From the NCBI GenBank assembly GCA_036873135.1, contig JAPTYO010000002.1, positions 51,268,204-51,332,203 of the forward strand: 64,000 bases of DNA, given 5' to 3'. Of this stretch, positions 33,172 through 43,090 are shown in pieces. Position 1 is the stretch's first letter; each line of letters begins with the position of its first letter. The translations under genes were made by a program, and so were the position numbers. Under the pieces are notes generated by a model that saw only the letters and a program-made list of their open reading frames with translations, searched no databases and was not told the origin of the DNA. The DNA comes from Clarkia xantiana subsp. parviflora. Its lineage: Eukaryota > Streptophyta > Magnoliopsida > Myrtales > Onagraceae.

Positions 33172-34875
33172 GGGTTAAATGGTCTTTTGGTGTCACATGT
33201 TTAAACACTGTTCGTTTTTAGTGCCATAAGTTTTATTTTGTAGGCTTTTGGTGTCATATGTGTTGGGAGGTTGTATGTTTTTGGTGTTTTCGTTAATCAA
33301 CTGTGAGTTTGACCATTAAATAAGTTTATTTTATCCAATTTAGTCCCCAAATTTATATTCCTAAGAATTAATATTTACAATTTAGTCTCTATAGTTTGCT
33401 CCAGTCACCGCCCAAAGGCAACGGCCACCACCCGCCACCCAAGGCCGGCGGCGGCCACGAATCAGAGCCGGCGGCCATGAAACGAAACGGCCACCACCCC
33501 GATTGGTGGTGGCCTACCTCAATTTGGCCACTGCAATCAGGGCCGACCACCACCAATTGGTGGTGGCTACAGCCCTAATTGAGGCCGACCCCCTCAAATT
33601 AGGGCCGCCGACCCTGATTTGGGCCACAGAGGGCTCCAGTTCTGGGCCACCTTGCTCCGATTGAGCCACATAGGGCTCAGTCGGAGCCATAGAGCCCCGA
33701 CCGGAGCCACGGAGGGCTCAGTCGGAGCTCTCTGTGGCCCAAATCATGGCCGGCGGCCCCTATTGGGGGGGGAGGCCGACCCCGATTAGGGCTGTAGCCA
33801 CCACCAATTGGTGTGGCCGGACCCGATTGCACACATTGAGACCGACCACCACCAATTGGGATGGTGGACGGTCCGTTTCATGGTCGTCGGCTCTGATTCG
33901 TGGCCGGCGGTGGCCTTGAGTGGTGGTGGGTGGTGATAGGAGGCCTTGGGCGGTGACTGAAGCAAACTATAGGGACTAAATTGTAAATATTAATTTTTAG
34001 GAATATAAAATTTAAGAGGGTTAATTACCAAATTGCTAGCTGAACTTTCTATGAAAGAATTTACTAGCCGAACTTATTTTTGTAGCAAATCGCTAGCTGA
34101 ACTTTTGCTAATGTGCAATTTGCTAGCTCCGTCGATTTTTCTGTTAATTATGGACGAAATATACTTTCTAAATTACTAAAAATACCATAAAGTTCTACTA
34201 TTATTGTAAAATAACATCAAATTTTATATATAAAAGCAAATATAAATCTCGAATAAAATTTATAATTATATATATTATACAAAATATATATAAGTTAAAT
34301 ATATAGAATCCAAAAGTTCAAAAAATTAAAATTAAATATTTTTAAAATTGTATGTTTTTTTATAGAATTTTTTAAAAATATTTTAATAAATTAATTTTTT
34401 GCATTTTTAAGGTGCGTTTTTTCTTTAATATATTTTTAACATTTATTATTTATTATTTTGATTTTATATAAAACATCATGTCTTTATATTATCATACTAA
34501 AACTTTAGGTGTTTTTAGCAATATTTGAAAGTATTTTCCATCCAAAACTAACGGAAAAATTGACGGAGCTAGCTTTTTGCACAATATAGAAAGTTCAGCT
34601 AGTAAGTTGATACCAAAAAAAGTCTGCTAGCAAATTGCACATTCATGTAAAGTTTGGCTAGCAATTTGCTAATTAACCCAATTTAAGAACTAAATTGAAC
34701 AAAATAAAAATATTTATCGGCCAAACTAACTATTAATTAATGGAAATACAAAAAAAACGTACAATCTGTCAAAACATATGGTATAAAAAAGCTTACAAAA
34801 TATAAAACTTTTTACACTAAAAATCAATAGTGGAAACAAATCAATAATCAATGTGACACCAAAAACACTATAAGC
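33172..34875. mobile_element. Foldback element (outer), interrupted by a second one
   Basis: Left arm starts gggttaaatggtcttttggtgtcac and the right arm carries its diverged complement (gtgacaccaaaaacactataagc). Both arms then share the caatttagtcc-type motif. The interior is GC-rich and itself inverted: gccggcggcc-containing blocks at 33400-33500 pair with 33880-33960. The right half is separated by a nested element at 34018-34679. Right boundary is approximate and no clean target duplication was found. Confidence 0.75.
34018..34679. mobile_element. Nested MITE, 662 bp, 9-bp target duplication
   Basis: Termini gggttaattaccaaattgctagc and gctagcaatttgctaattaaccc are inverted repeats, and further gctagc-containing motifs pair over more than 100 bp. 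Flanked by exact 9-bp aatttaaga (34009-34017 and 34680-34688). The AT-rich core has no coding capacity. Mutator-like by target-site length. Confidence 0.93.
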
Positions 34876-35003
34876 ATTCTCCCACTCTCTTCCCTTCCTT
34901 TCGCTTCCCTTCATACATAACTCCGAGTCCCCCGATCTCGAAGAAGACCAATACTAACTTGTCTCCAGATCTCTCCTCTCGCTTCTCGTGGGAAGATACT
35001 CCC

Positions 35004-38000
35004 ATGGCTTCTCCGGGATCTCGTTCCCTCCCTTCACCGCCACCGATCGTCTTCGCCATCATTTCTCTCCTTCTGATCCATGGCGTTCACGCCTTTTACC
35101 TTCCCGGCGTCGCCCCCGAGGATTTTCAGAAGGTAAGCTAATCCACTCACCTAATACACATGTATTGTGTTTCAGCTACTTCAAACATTGAATTCATCTG
35201 TATGTTTTAGTGCTTCTTTCTACCTGCCCGCTATTACCTTGATCTGTCCTCCTAATTGCTGGATCTAGCTTCCTCGCCGTTGATTCAGGATCTCAGTGTT
35301 GCTTCAAGATGTAGTTTCTAATGCAATGTGGAGCTTAACATGACGGACGGCTTAGTGAAACATTTATTTTTTACACTGTTGGCTGCTCCACTCAAAAAGT
35401 TCAACCAACTTTCCCAAATTGTGTGCACGTTCGTAATTTTTTTCACAACGCCAGTTTGTTTCCTGGATTAGCTATGCAAATCTATTAAGGCTCCGATCAT
35501 TTCAACTCAGGAAGTGCGAACTGCGAAATGCCACTAAATCTGGGGTCAACGTGGGAAACTGAGGTCCTGAAGCTGAAAGTTTTACTATCTTTCAGCTGTA
35601 GTGGAGTCGGGCTTAGTGGTTTCTTATTTTTTCTGTCTCAGTCCAAGTAATAAGGACTAGATTATGGATAAGTTGAAACATATGTGCAAAATAATGCGAG
35701 TCAGAGTGCTATGGAACTTGGAAGTGTTTGTAGTATTTGCATAACTGTTGATCTGTGTAATCAAAATATGTTTTTCTGTTATTATTATTATTATTTGAAC
35801 TTGAGCGAGAGCCGAGATTTCTATTTAATTAAATGGGGGTGATAAAGTTCTCGCCTCTTAGTGAGTTATCCAGAAATGTTAATCTAATCAGGGAGCTCAC
35901 AAGTGAGATAACGAACGTTAATTTTCTCATCATGTTATTGTTTGTTTTTAAAAATAATAAAGTCTTCTTTCTTGATAGCATAGTAACATTTAGTTTTATC
36001 AATCTTTTTACCTTTAATTCGCATCACAAGTGAATCTGCAAGAGCTGTGGTTTCTTTCTGCTTTGTTTGTTGTACAGTTGAAAGTCAAGTTCGAGATACA
36101 TTTTATTTCTCGGAATGCAGGGAGACTCCCTACAGGTGAAGGTCAACAAGTTGACCTCAATAAAGACACAGCTTCCTTACTCTTACTATTCTCTTCAATA
36201 CTGTCGCCCTAAAAATATAGTGGATAGTGCAGAAAACCTTGGTGAGGTTCTTCGTGGTGACCGTATTGAGAATTCCCCCTACTCGGTAATGTTTTTTTTC
36301 TTCCAATTTTCTTAATTTGACTGATAAGTTACTTTCCAAAGGATACTAATGAACAGTGTGTTCTTCTCAGTTTAAGATGCGCGAACCCCAAATGTGCAAT
36401 ATTGTCTGCCGTCAGACACTTGATGCGAAACAAGCAAAGGAATTAAAAGAAAAGATCAAGGATGAGTATCGTGTAAATATGTAGGGAAAACTCTGATACA
36501 TAAGACATGTGTATCTGACTGAACTGTTTGTACAGATTGCTTATTCCCTTTAATATGTTTGTACTAGGATTCTTGACAACCTTCCACTTGTTGTACCGAT
36601 CCGGAGGCAAGATCAACAAGCTCCTCCAATTTATCAACTTGGTTTCCACGTCGGGCTTAAAGGACAATATTCTGGGGTAAGTTCATTTCCTTTGAGCCTA
36701 CAGGACCTCGTCATTGTTCACTAATTCATACTTGGTTGTCATCAATGTCATTTGCAGAGCAAAGAGGAAAAGTATTTCATCCACAACCATTTGGCATTTA
36801 CCGTCAAGTATCACAGAGATGTACAAACTGAGCTGGCCAGAATTGTTGGCTTTGAGGTTAAGCCATTTAGGTCAGTTACCCTCTTCCTCACATTTTTTCT
36901 CTAATTTGTTTTCTTCCCATTGGCATTTTCATTGTTAAGGTTGTGTTTATACAGTTGGTACGTATAATTGTAGTGTTAAGCACGAATATGAAGGCACGTG
37001 GAGTGCCAACACTCGTCTAACAACCTGTGATCCCCATTCAAAGCACACAGTTGTCAATTCAAACACTCCTCAAGAGGTCGAAGAGAAGAAGGAAATCATC
37101 TTCACCTATGATGTGGAGTTTCAGGTTTGTTTCTGAGGTTACTAAAATTCATTTTTTCCCCGTATTCAATAGCTAGCAGAGATGCATTATTAATTGGTCG
37201 AGCTTGTCTAACTCTAATATGTATGCTTCAACTTTTGAAAACTCATCATCGAGAAAGCATTGAATAACTTTTGTGTCATATCTCAACCCTTCAGGAGAGT
37301 GATGTGAAATGGGCTTCTAGGTGGGACACTTACCTCCTAATGAGTGACGACCAGATCCACTGGTTTTCAATCGTAAACTCTTTGATGATTGTTCTCTTCC
37401 TCTCCGGAATGGTGGCTATGATAATGCTAAGGACACTTTACCGGGACATTTCCAAGTACAATGAGCTCGAGACCCAGGAAGAAGCTCAGGAAGAGACGGG
37501 ATGGAAACTAGTCCACGGAGATGTATTCAGGCCTCCAGCCAATTCAGATCTTCTGTGTGTATATGTGGGGACAGGTGTCCAATTTTTCGGAATGATCCTC
37601 GTGACAATGATCTTTGCCATCCTCGGTTTCCTCTCCCCGTCCAACCGAGGTGGATTGATGACTGCGATGCTCTTGCTCTGGGTATTCATGGGTCTGTTTG
37701 GTGGGTATGCTTCTGCCCGATTATACAAGATTTTCAAGGGTACTGAGTGGAAGAGAATTGCACTAAGGACATCACTGGTATTCCCAGCGATTGCATTTGG
37801 GATCTTCTTCGTCTTAAATGTGCTCATCTGGGGACAGAAATCATCTGGGGCTGTTCCGTTTGGGACAATGTTTGCTTTGGTGTTCCTATGGTTTGGAATC
37901 TCAGTCCCCCTTGTGTTTGTGGGTAGCTATGTGGGGTTCAAGAAACCGGCGAATGATGATCCAGTGAAGACAAACAAGATACCAAGGCAGATCCCTGAGC

Positions 38001-38452
38001 AAGCATGGTACATGAACCCGGGATTCTCGGTTCTGATAGGAGGAATCCTCCCATTTGGAGCAGTGTTCATTGAGCTCTTCTTCATCCTGACGTCAATATG
38101 GCTGAACCAGTTCTACTACATGATTGGGTTCCTGTTCTTGGTGTTCATCATCCTGATAATCACGTGCGCGGAGATAACGATCGTGCTCTGCTACTTCCAG
38201 CTGTGCAGCGAAGACTACGAATGGTGGTGGAGGTCGTACCTTACGTCGGGTTCATCCGCACTGTATCTGTTTCTGTATGCAACATTCTACTTCTTCACGA
38301 AGCTTGAGATGACAAAGTTTGTGTCAGGGGTGTTGTACTTTGGTTACATGCTGATTGTATCATATGCATTCTTCGTTGTGACCGGAACAATCGGGTTCTA
38401 TGCGTGTTTCTGGTTCACAAGGCTGATCTACTCATCGGTGAAGGTTGATTAA
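35004..38452 (+). CDS. TM9SF / TMN (transmembrane nine) protein, intact
   Basis: Seven exons: 35004-35132, 36121-36285, 36371-36480, 36568-36676, 36758-36870, 36974-37124, 37295-38452, all with GT/AG borders and consistent phases, giving 644 residues, the normal family length. N-terminus is a signal peptide (hydrophobic [16 protein letters not shown]) then [11 protein letters not shown]. The luminal domain has [46 protein letters not shown] and YFIHNHLAF. The last exon holds nine membrane spans, starting [16 protein letters not shown]. The C-terminus is KVD, matching the KXD/E signal that retains family members in the Golgi through COPI. Role known for the family: endomembrane cargo sorting. 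It most resembles the plant TMN7-12 type by motif; exact orthology not determined. The first intron is about 1 kb. Confidence 0.95.
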
Positions 38453-38581
38453 AAGAAGTGGGGAGTTAGTAGAAGTGGATGGATATTCTTCAGTAAGGAT
38501 AAGAATTTGACGGTATTGACATTTGTAAGCAGCAGCAGCAGCAGCTTCTTGTTATTATTATTAATGAATGTAATTGTTAGC

Positions 38582-38617
<36 letters not shown>

Positions 38618-38751
38618 GTGAGGTATTATTATGATGACATGAGAGCAAAAAGCCAATAACTACACTAGCTCTTGTGTGTCTTGGGTAGGTGATTGATTAT
38701 TGATTTAGTTTGTGTTACAACACGAGATGATGTTGGTATGTTAAAATAGAA
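38453..38751 (+). other. TM9SF 3' untranslated region with simple repeats
   Basis: Contains agc repeats (38530-38545), tta repeats (38552-38562) and an AG dinucleotide run at 38586-38613. Confidence 0.6.
38586..38613. repeat. (AG)n microsatellite
   Basis: About 14 uninterrupted AG units, a likely length-variable marker. Confidence 0.95.
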
Positions 38752-39503
38752 GGGTTAAGGGTACTTTTGTTACCATATGTTTACACAGAATCCACTGTTC
38801 ATACCATATGTCTTTTTTGTACGAATGGTTTCATTTTGTACTGCTTTCATATCTCTATTAGTATTCCGTCAAAAATGGCCGTTAAATGACATGTGTCATG
38901 CACGCGAGCAGCCCAAAACTTTCAATTTAGTCCCTCTAATATATCCACAACTTTTATTTTGTTCAATTTAGTCATAAAATTTCAAAACCAAACCCTTCAC
39001 CTAAATGACCTAGTCGGACCTAGCCATGGGCTAGGTCTGACCTTGGGTCGGGGTCACCGGACCCAGGCGACCCCGACCTAGGGTCGGACCTAGCCCTAGG
39101 CTAGGTGCGGCTAGGTCAATTGGGACCTAGCCCCAATTTAACTTGATTGGGGCTAGGTCCCAATTGACTTAGCCGGACTTAGCCTAGGGCTAGGTCCGGT
39201 GACCCTGACCCAGGTTCGGACCTAGCCCATGACTAGGTCCGGCTAGGTCAATTGGGTGAAGGTTTTAGTTTTGAAATTTTAGGACTAAACTAACAAAAAA
39301 AAAAGTTAGAGATGTATTAGAGGGATTAAATTGAAAGTTTTGGCATGCTCACGTGCATAGCATATGCCATTTAACGGTCATTTTTTACGGAATATAACGG
39401 AGGTATGAAAACAATGCGAAATAAGAACCATTGGTACAAAAAAAAACATATAGTATGAACAGTGAATTCTGTGTAAACATGTGGTACCTAGTATCATTAA
39501 CCC
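38752..39503. mobile_element. Foldback element, 752 bp
   Basis: Left arm gggttaagggtacttttgttaccatatg pairs with the right end catgtggtacctagtatcattaaccc. Complementarity continues through gaatccactgttcatacc, atgacatgtgtcatgc and caatttagtccctctaata for over 200 bp. The centre consists of inverted ctaggtc/gacctag blocks. Flanks are A/T-rich and give no clear target duplication. No coding capacity. Confidence 0.85.
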
Positions 39504-39845
39504 TAAATAAAAATTTCATAAATATTAGTTATCCTTAAAAGGAAGTAAGGTTTACACACCTACCTGTAACAACGGGCGGGGTGAAGTTCCCTGGACTGGA
39601 CCTATTGTTGTCTCCTTGGAAGACATACCCCACCACCTAAGCTCCATCCATCAATCCATCCATAGGTTTTGTGGCATTTCATAAGGCTTGTCTTCCTTGC
39701 AACTTTCCCCCCAGTCTCCACCCATAATCGCACTTGTGTATTTCTTCTTCTAAATGACGATGGATAGATCTATGTATCTTCTTCTATCTATGGTACCTCC
39801 TCCGAATCCCATACCTTCTTGTTTACCCCCAAAAGAAAAAAAAAT
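39504..39845. other. Spacer between two foldback elements
   Basis: No gene or repeat recognised. Confidence 0.5.
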
Positions 39846-41123
39846 GGGTTTAAAAGAGCCTTTTGGTGGCATATATATGTTTGGTCAATACTGGCTTTTG
39901 GTGTCATATGTTTTAATTTATAAGATTTTGGTGTCATATGTTTGCATTTTGTAGCCTTTTGGTGCATTCGTTAGTCAACAATTAAGTTTGATTGTTAAAT
40001 ACTTTTATTTTCTTCAATTTAGTCCTCTAATTTATATACCTAACTTTAATTTTTACAATTTAGTTCTAAAAAAATCAATTGGACTCTTTGGTCCAATTGA
40101 TGTACCCATTATGAATTGATTGCAAAGTGCACGGGTCTAACTGTTGCCACGGTCATATCTGCAAGCCAATGACTTAGAGTTGTTGGCTCGATAGATCAGA
40201 AAGTGGCAGATAGTTTCATTGCAAAGAACATGGTACGAAAAACTCTCTCAGATCGAACATGCAAGCTCTTACTTATGATTGCGTTAGTAAAATTAATCTT
40301 CCACCTCACTACTTAGTGGGGGTAGGTTCATGTTTTTTCAGTAATACTGATCGATAGAATGAGGATTAATGATAGCATATCACTCTGCCACTCTGGCGTA
40401 GAATGGTGAGACTTGAGAGAGAAATTATTGATTAGTCTTCGAGTATATATGTTTTGGCGTTCGGGACAAATCATAATTAAACCAAATTATTGTTCAAGAA
40501 GGGCAACCATAGCAGTAATTTTCACTATAACCATGCTTCAAGAATGAACCAAATCCAAATAAGATATGCACTTTAAATGTTGGATGAATTGTGGTGCAAG
40601 AATTTATGCCGGACCAAACCATGAGGTGTCCCCGAAGAGACCGTAATTAGGCAACACATAAGAAACGATGTTTTGCAACTGTTGAAAACCCTGGAATTGA
40701 GAGAAAGACAAGTTTTACTGCTACGATACTGATTTACATACCACCAACCGAAGTCACTCGAGCAGATTGAAAATATATTTGTCAGCAAAGGGTGGATTAG
40801 AAAGATTGAGAAGAAATCTATCAATAAACTACGAGATCTAGAGACCTGCTCGAAATTTGAGCCATTATAGTAACCTAAGGTCAGTTGGGTACAATTGAAT
40901 TTTTTAGGGTCTAAATTATAAAAATTAAAAGTTATGTATATAAATTGGAGGACGAAATTGAACAAAATAAAATTATTTAACGGTCAAACTTAGCCGTTGA
41001 CTAACGGATGCACCAAAAGTCTATAAAATGCAAACATATGACACTAAAAACCTACAAATTAAAACATATGACACCAAAAGCCAATATTGACCAAACATAT
41101 GACACCAATAGACACTTTAACCC
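39846..41123. mobile_element. Foldback element with unrelated interior, 1278 bp
   Basis: Arms of about 240 bp: left gggtttaaaagagccttttggtggc..., right ...gacaccaatagacactttaaccc. They share repeated ttggtgtcatatgtt and caatttagtcc motifs with the element at 33172. The flanks are A-runs that match at 8 of 9 bases. The interior (about 40090-40870) is not self-complementary and may be captured host DNA; no clear protein match. Confidence 0.82.
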
Positions 41124-41183
41124 AAAAAAAAAAAGGAATTTATATCTTATTTATTTATCAACTAATGACTACCTTTAACCTTA

Positions 41184-41798
41184 GGGATAAGAACCTAAAG
41201 ACTGTTTTAAGTTTGCCTCATGTTAGTTTGGTGTCTCAGATTTAAAGTGTTGATATTTAGTTTTCCAAGTTTCAGTATTGTTACTATTTGGTTTTCCATT
41301 ATTTTTTGGGGTTAATTTTGAGAGACTGACGTGAAAAGACTATTTTGCACCCCTTATTTTTTTTGAAAGCCTCCGATTCCGGCCAGCCATCCATCCCGAT
41401 TCCGGCCACCCACCTCCGATTCCGAGCCACCCACCTCCAATTCCGACCACCCACCTCCGATTCCGAGCCACCCACCTTCGATTCCTTGCCACGGCGGTGC
41501 AGCTGTAGCTGAAGAGAACCCTAAATCGGCTGGAACCCTAAGACCTAAATCGGCTGGAATCGGCCGGAACCCGAAGTCTCAAATTGGAGCAGCGTTATGG
41601 TCAGAGGGGTATTTTTGGAATTGTTAAATTTTTTCACTCACCTGACTATCACGTGACCACATTCCGTCCAACTTAACCCCAAAAATAGACGAAGACACTA
41701 AATAACAATATATATGAAACTTGGGACAGTCAATTTCGTCCTTTGACACCAAACTGACTCAAGGGTCAAACTTGGGACATTTTTTAGGTTATTATCCC
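41184..41798. mobile_element. MITE, 615 bp, TTA target duplication
   Basis: Ends gggataagaacctaaag and its complement aggttattatccc. Arms of about 150 bp include agtttggtgtc and tttttggggttaa. TTA on both sides (41181-41183, 41799-41801) is consistent with a Tourist/PIF-Harbinger-type element. The interior has Pro/Ser-like simple repeats (ccacccacctccgattcc) without a frame. Confidence 0.75.
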
Positions 41799-41801
41799 TT
41801 A

Positions 41802-42211
41802 GAGCATCCACAATAGTTTTACATAAATTGTATTCTTTAAAATTGCCACGTAGACATTTATATACACTTTAAGTAATACGTAAAGTTAAGACACACATAC
41901 AAAATATTTTCTCTGCAATCGTATTACTTAAACGTATTCCTTTAAATATATTTTATTAATAAATTTTCTAACAACCACCAATAAGATATTAACATTAATT
42001 ATAAAATGAATTGATTTATAATTAAAAATTGATACGTAATACATAGTGCATTCCTTATATTTAAGGAATGCTTTACGTAAAAACATAAATTTACGTGTGA
42101 GTCTCATCTTTAAGAAATGCTATGTAAGACCATTGCAGAGAGTTTTTTTGCTTTACTTAAATAAATATGTAGGGCCCACGTTTATGTTATGTAATACCCA
42201 TGTGGATGCTC
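41802..42211. mobile_element. Tourist-like MITE, 410 bp, TTA target duplication
   Basis: Terminal inverted repeat gagcatccaca / tgtggatgctc with TTA on each side (41799-41801, 42212-42214). AT-rich, non-coding. It shares its left TTA with the neighbouring MITE. Confidence 0.85.
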
Positions 42212-42353
42212 TTAAACCTTATTATACACTTGAACATCAAAATTCTAGATAGCTGAACGAACTACTTGGGAGATTGTAAGTGTAGCCAGAAACAAGACAA
42301 TAATAATAATCTTAGTTAATCTTGCTTGATTCCTAGCTATCCGGTCTGGTCCC

Positions 42354-42922
42354 TGTTGGATCACGGTTGGAACTCCGGTACGTTCTTGACGGAAGTCCGA
42401 ACTCCTTCGCTCCAAGTAATCCTGCAAGAAGGGGATAGACCGGGCGGTGACCCAGAATCCCTCTCCGATGCTTAAATGAGTATCTCGATGCAGGCAAGCA
42501 AGTATCAGTATGTAAGTATGTGAACGTATCAATCCTGAGGTAACTCCTTCCTTTATATAGGGGAGGGGTTACCTCAGTTACCTGTTGAGATAACTGCCAC
42601 GTTCCGTTTATCTCAGCCAGTAGCCCACGTTCCGTCTTTTCCGGCCACTTTCCCACTACGCTGATAGTGGGCGTGTTTCTCGGCCTCGTGCTCTGGTGGT
42701 AAGTCCCGAACGAAGTCGGGGACTCCAGAGTTATCTCGTTTGGTCACCGCTTGGGGCCCCTCGTCATCGGGACAGGGCCAGCATTCTCAGGGATTTCATA
42801 TCGGGGCCTACTTAAAGGCATATCGTCGGGGACTACTTAAAGGCATATGATCGGGAGCGTTCGGCTCATATATCGGGACCGACCTTGTCGGGTCCTCTCG
42901 CATTAGTCCTCTAAGCCTCTTT
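42354..42922 (-). repeat. E2 3' LTR, U3 start missing
   Basis: Matches 52435-53027. It has two copies of a roughly 24-bp motif containing cctacttaaaggcatat, against three in the 5' LTR. The 68 bp corresponding to 53028-53095 and any PPT are absent: the LTR is joined directly to the antisense ORF leader. Confidence 0.88.
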
Positions 42923-42937
42923 GGCTGCCCTCTCTCC

Positions 42938-42945
42938 TATAAAAC
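42938..42945 (+). promoter_or_regulatory. TATA box for the E2 antisense ORF
   Basis: tataaaac, about 150 bp before the ATG at 43091, with a pyrimidine-rich leader between. It lies just outside the LTR homology, so it is separate from the LTR promoter. Confidence 0.6.
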
Positions 42946-43090
42946 CCCAAATCTTGGCACTATTCAGTTCTCCTTTACCGTTTCATTCTCTGTGTTTTCA
43001 AAAGCTCAAGCTCTCCTTTCTATTTCTGATCAACACTCCGGCGACCAGGATCTCCGACCATCAAGATCATCTTTTCTTCTCCGATTCAAC

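Noticed and set aside
37486..37827. Minus-strand 113-codon frame
   Set aside because: Antisense of the TM9SF last exon.
38752..39503. 9-bp target duplication for this foldback element
   Set aside because: The A/T-rich flanks (aaaatagaa and taaataaaa) do not match well enough.
42245..42656. Minus-strand frames of 95-107 codons (and the same at 52431-52737)
   Set aside because: They read through the LTR of E2 and recur in both LTR copies; non-coding.
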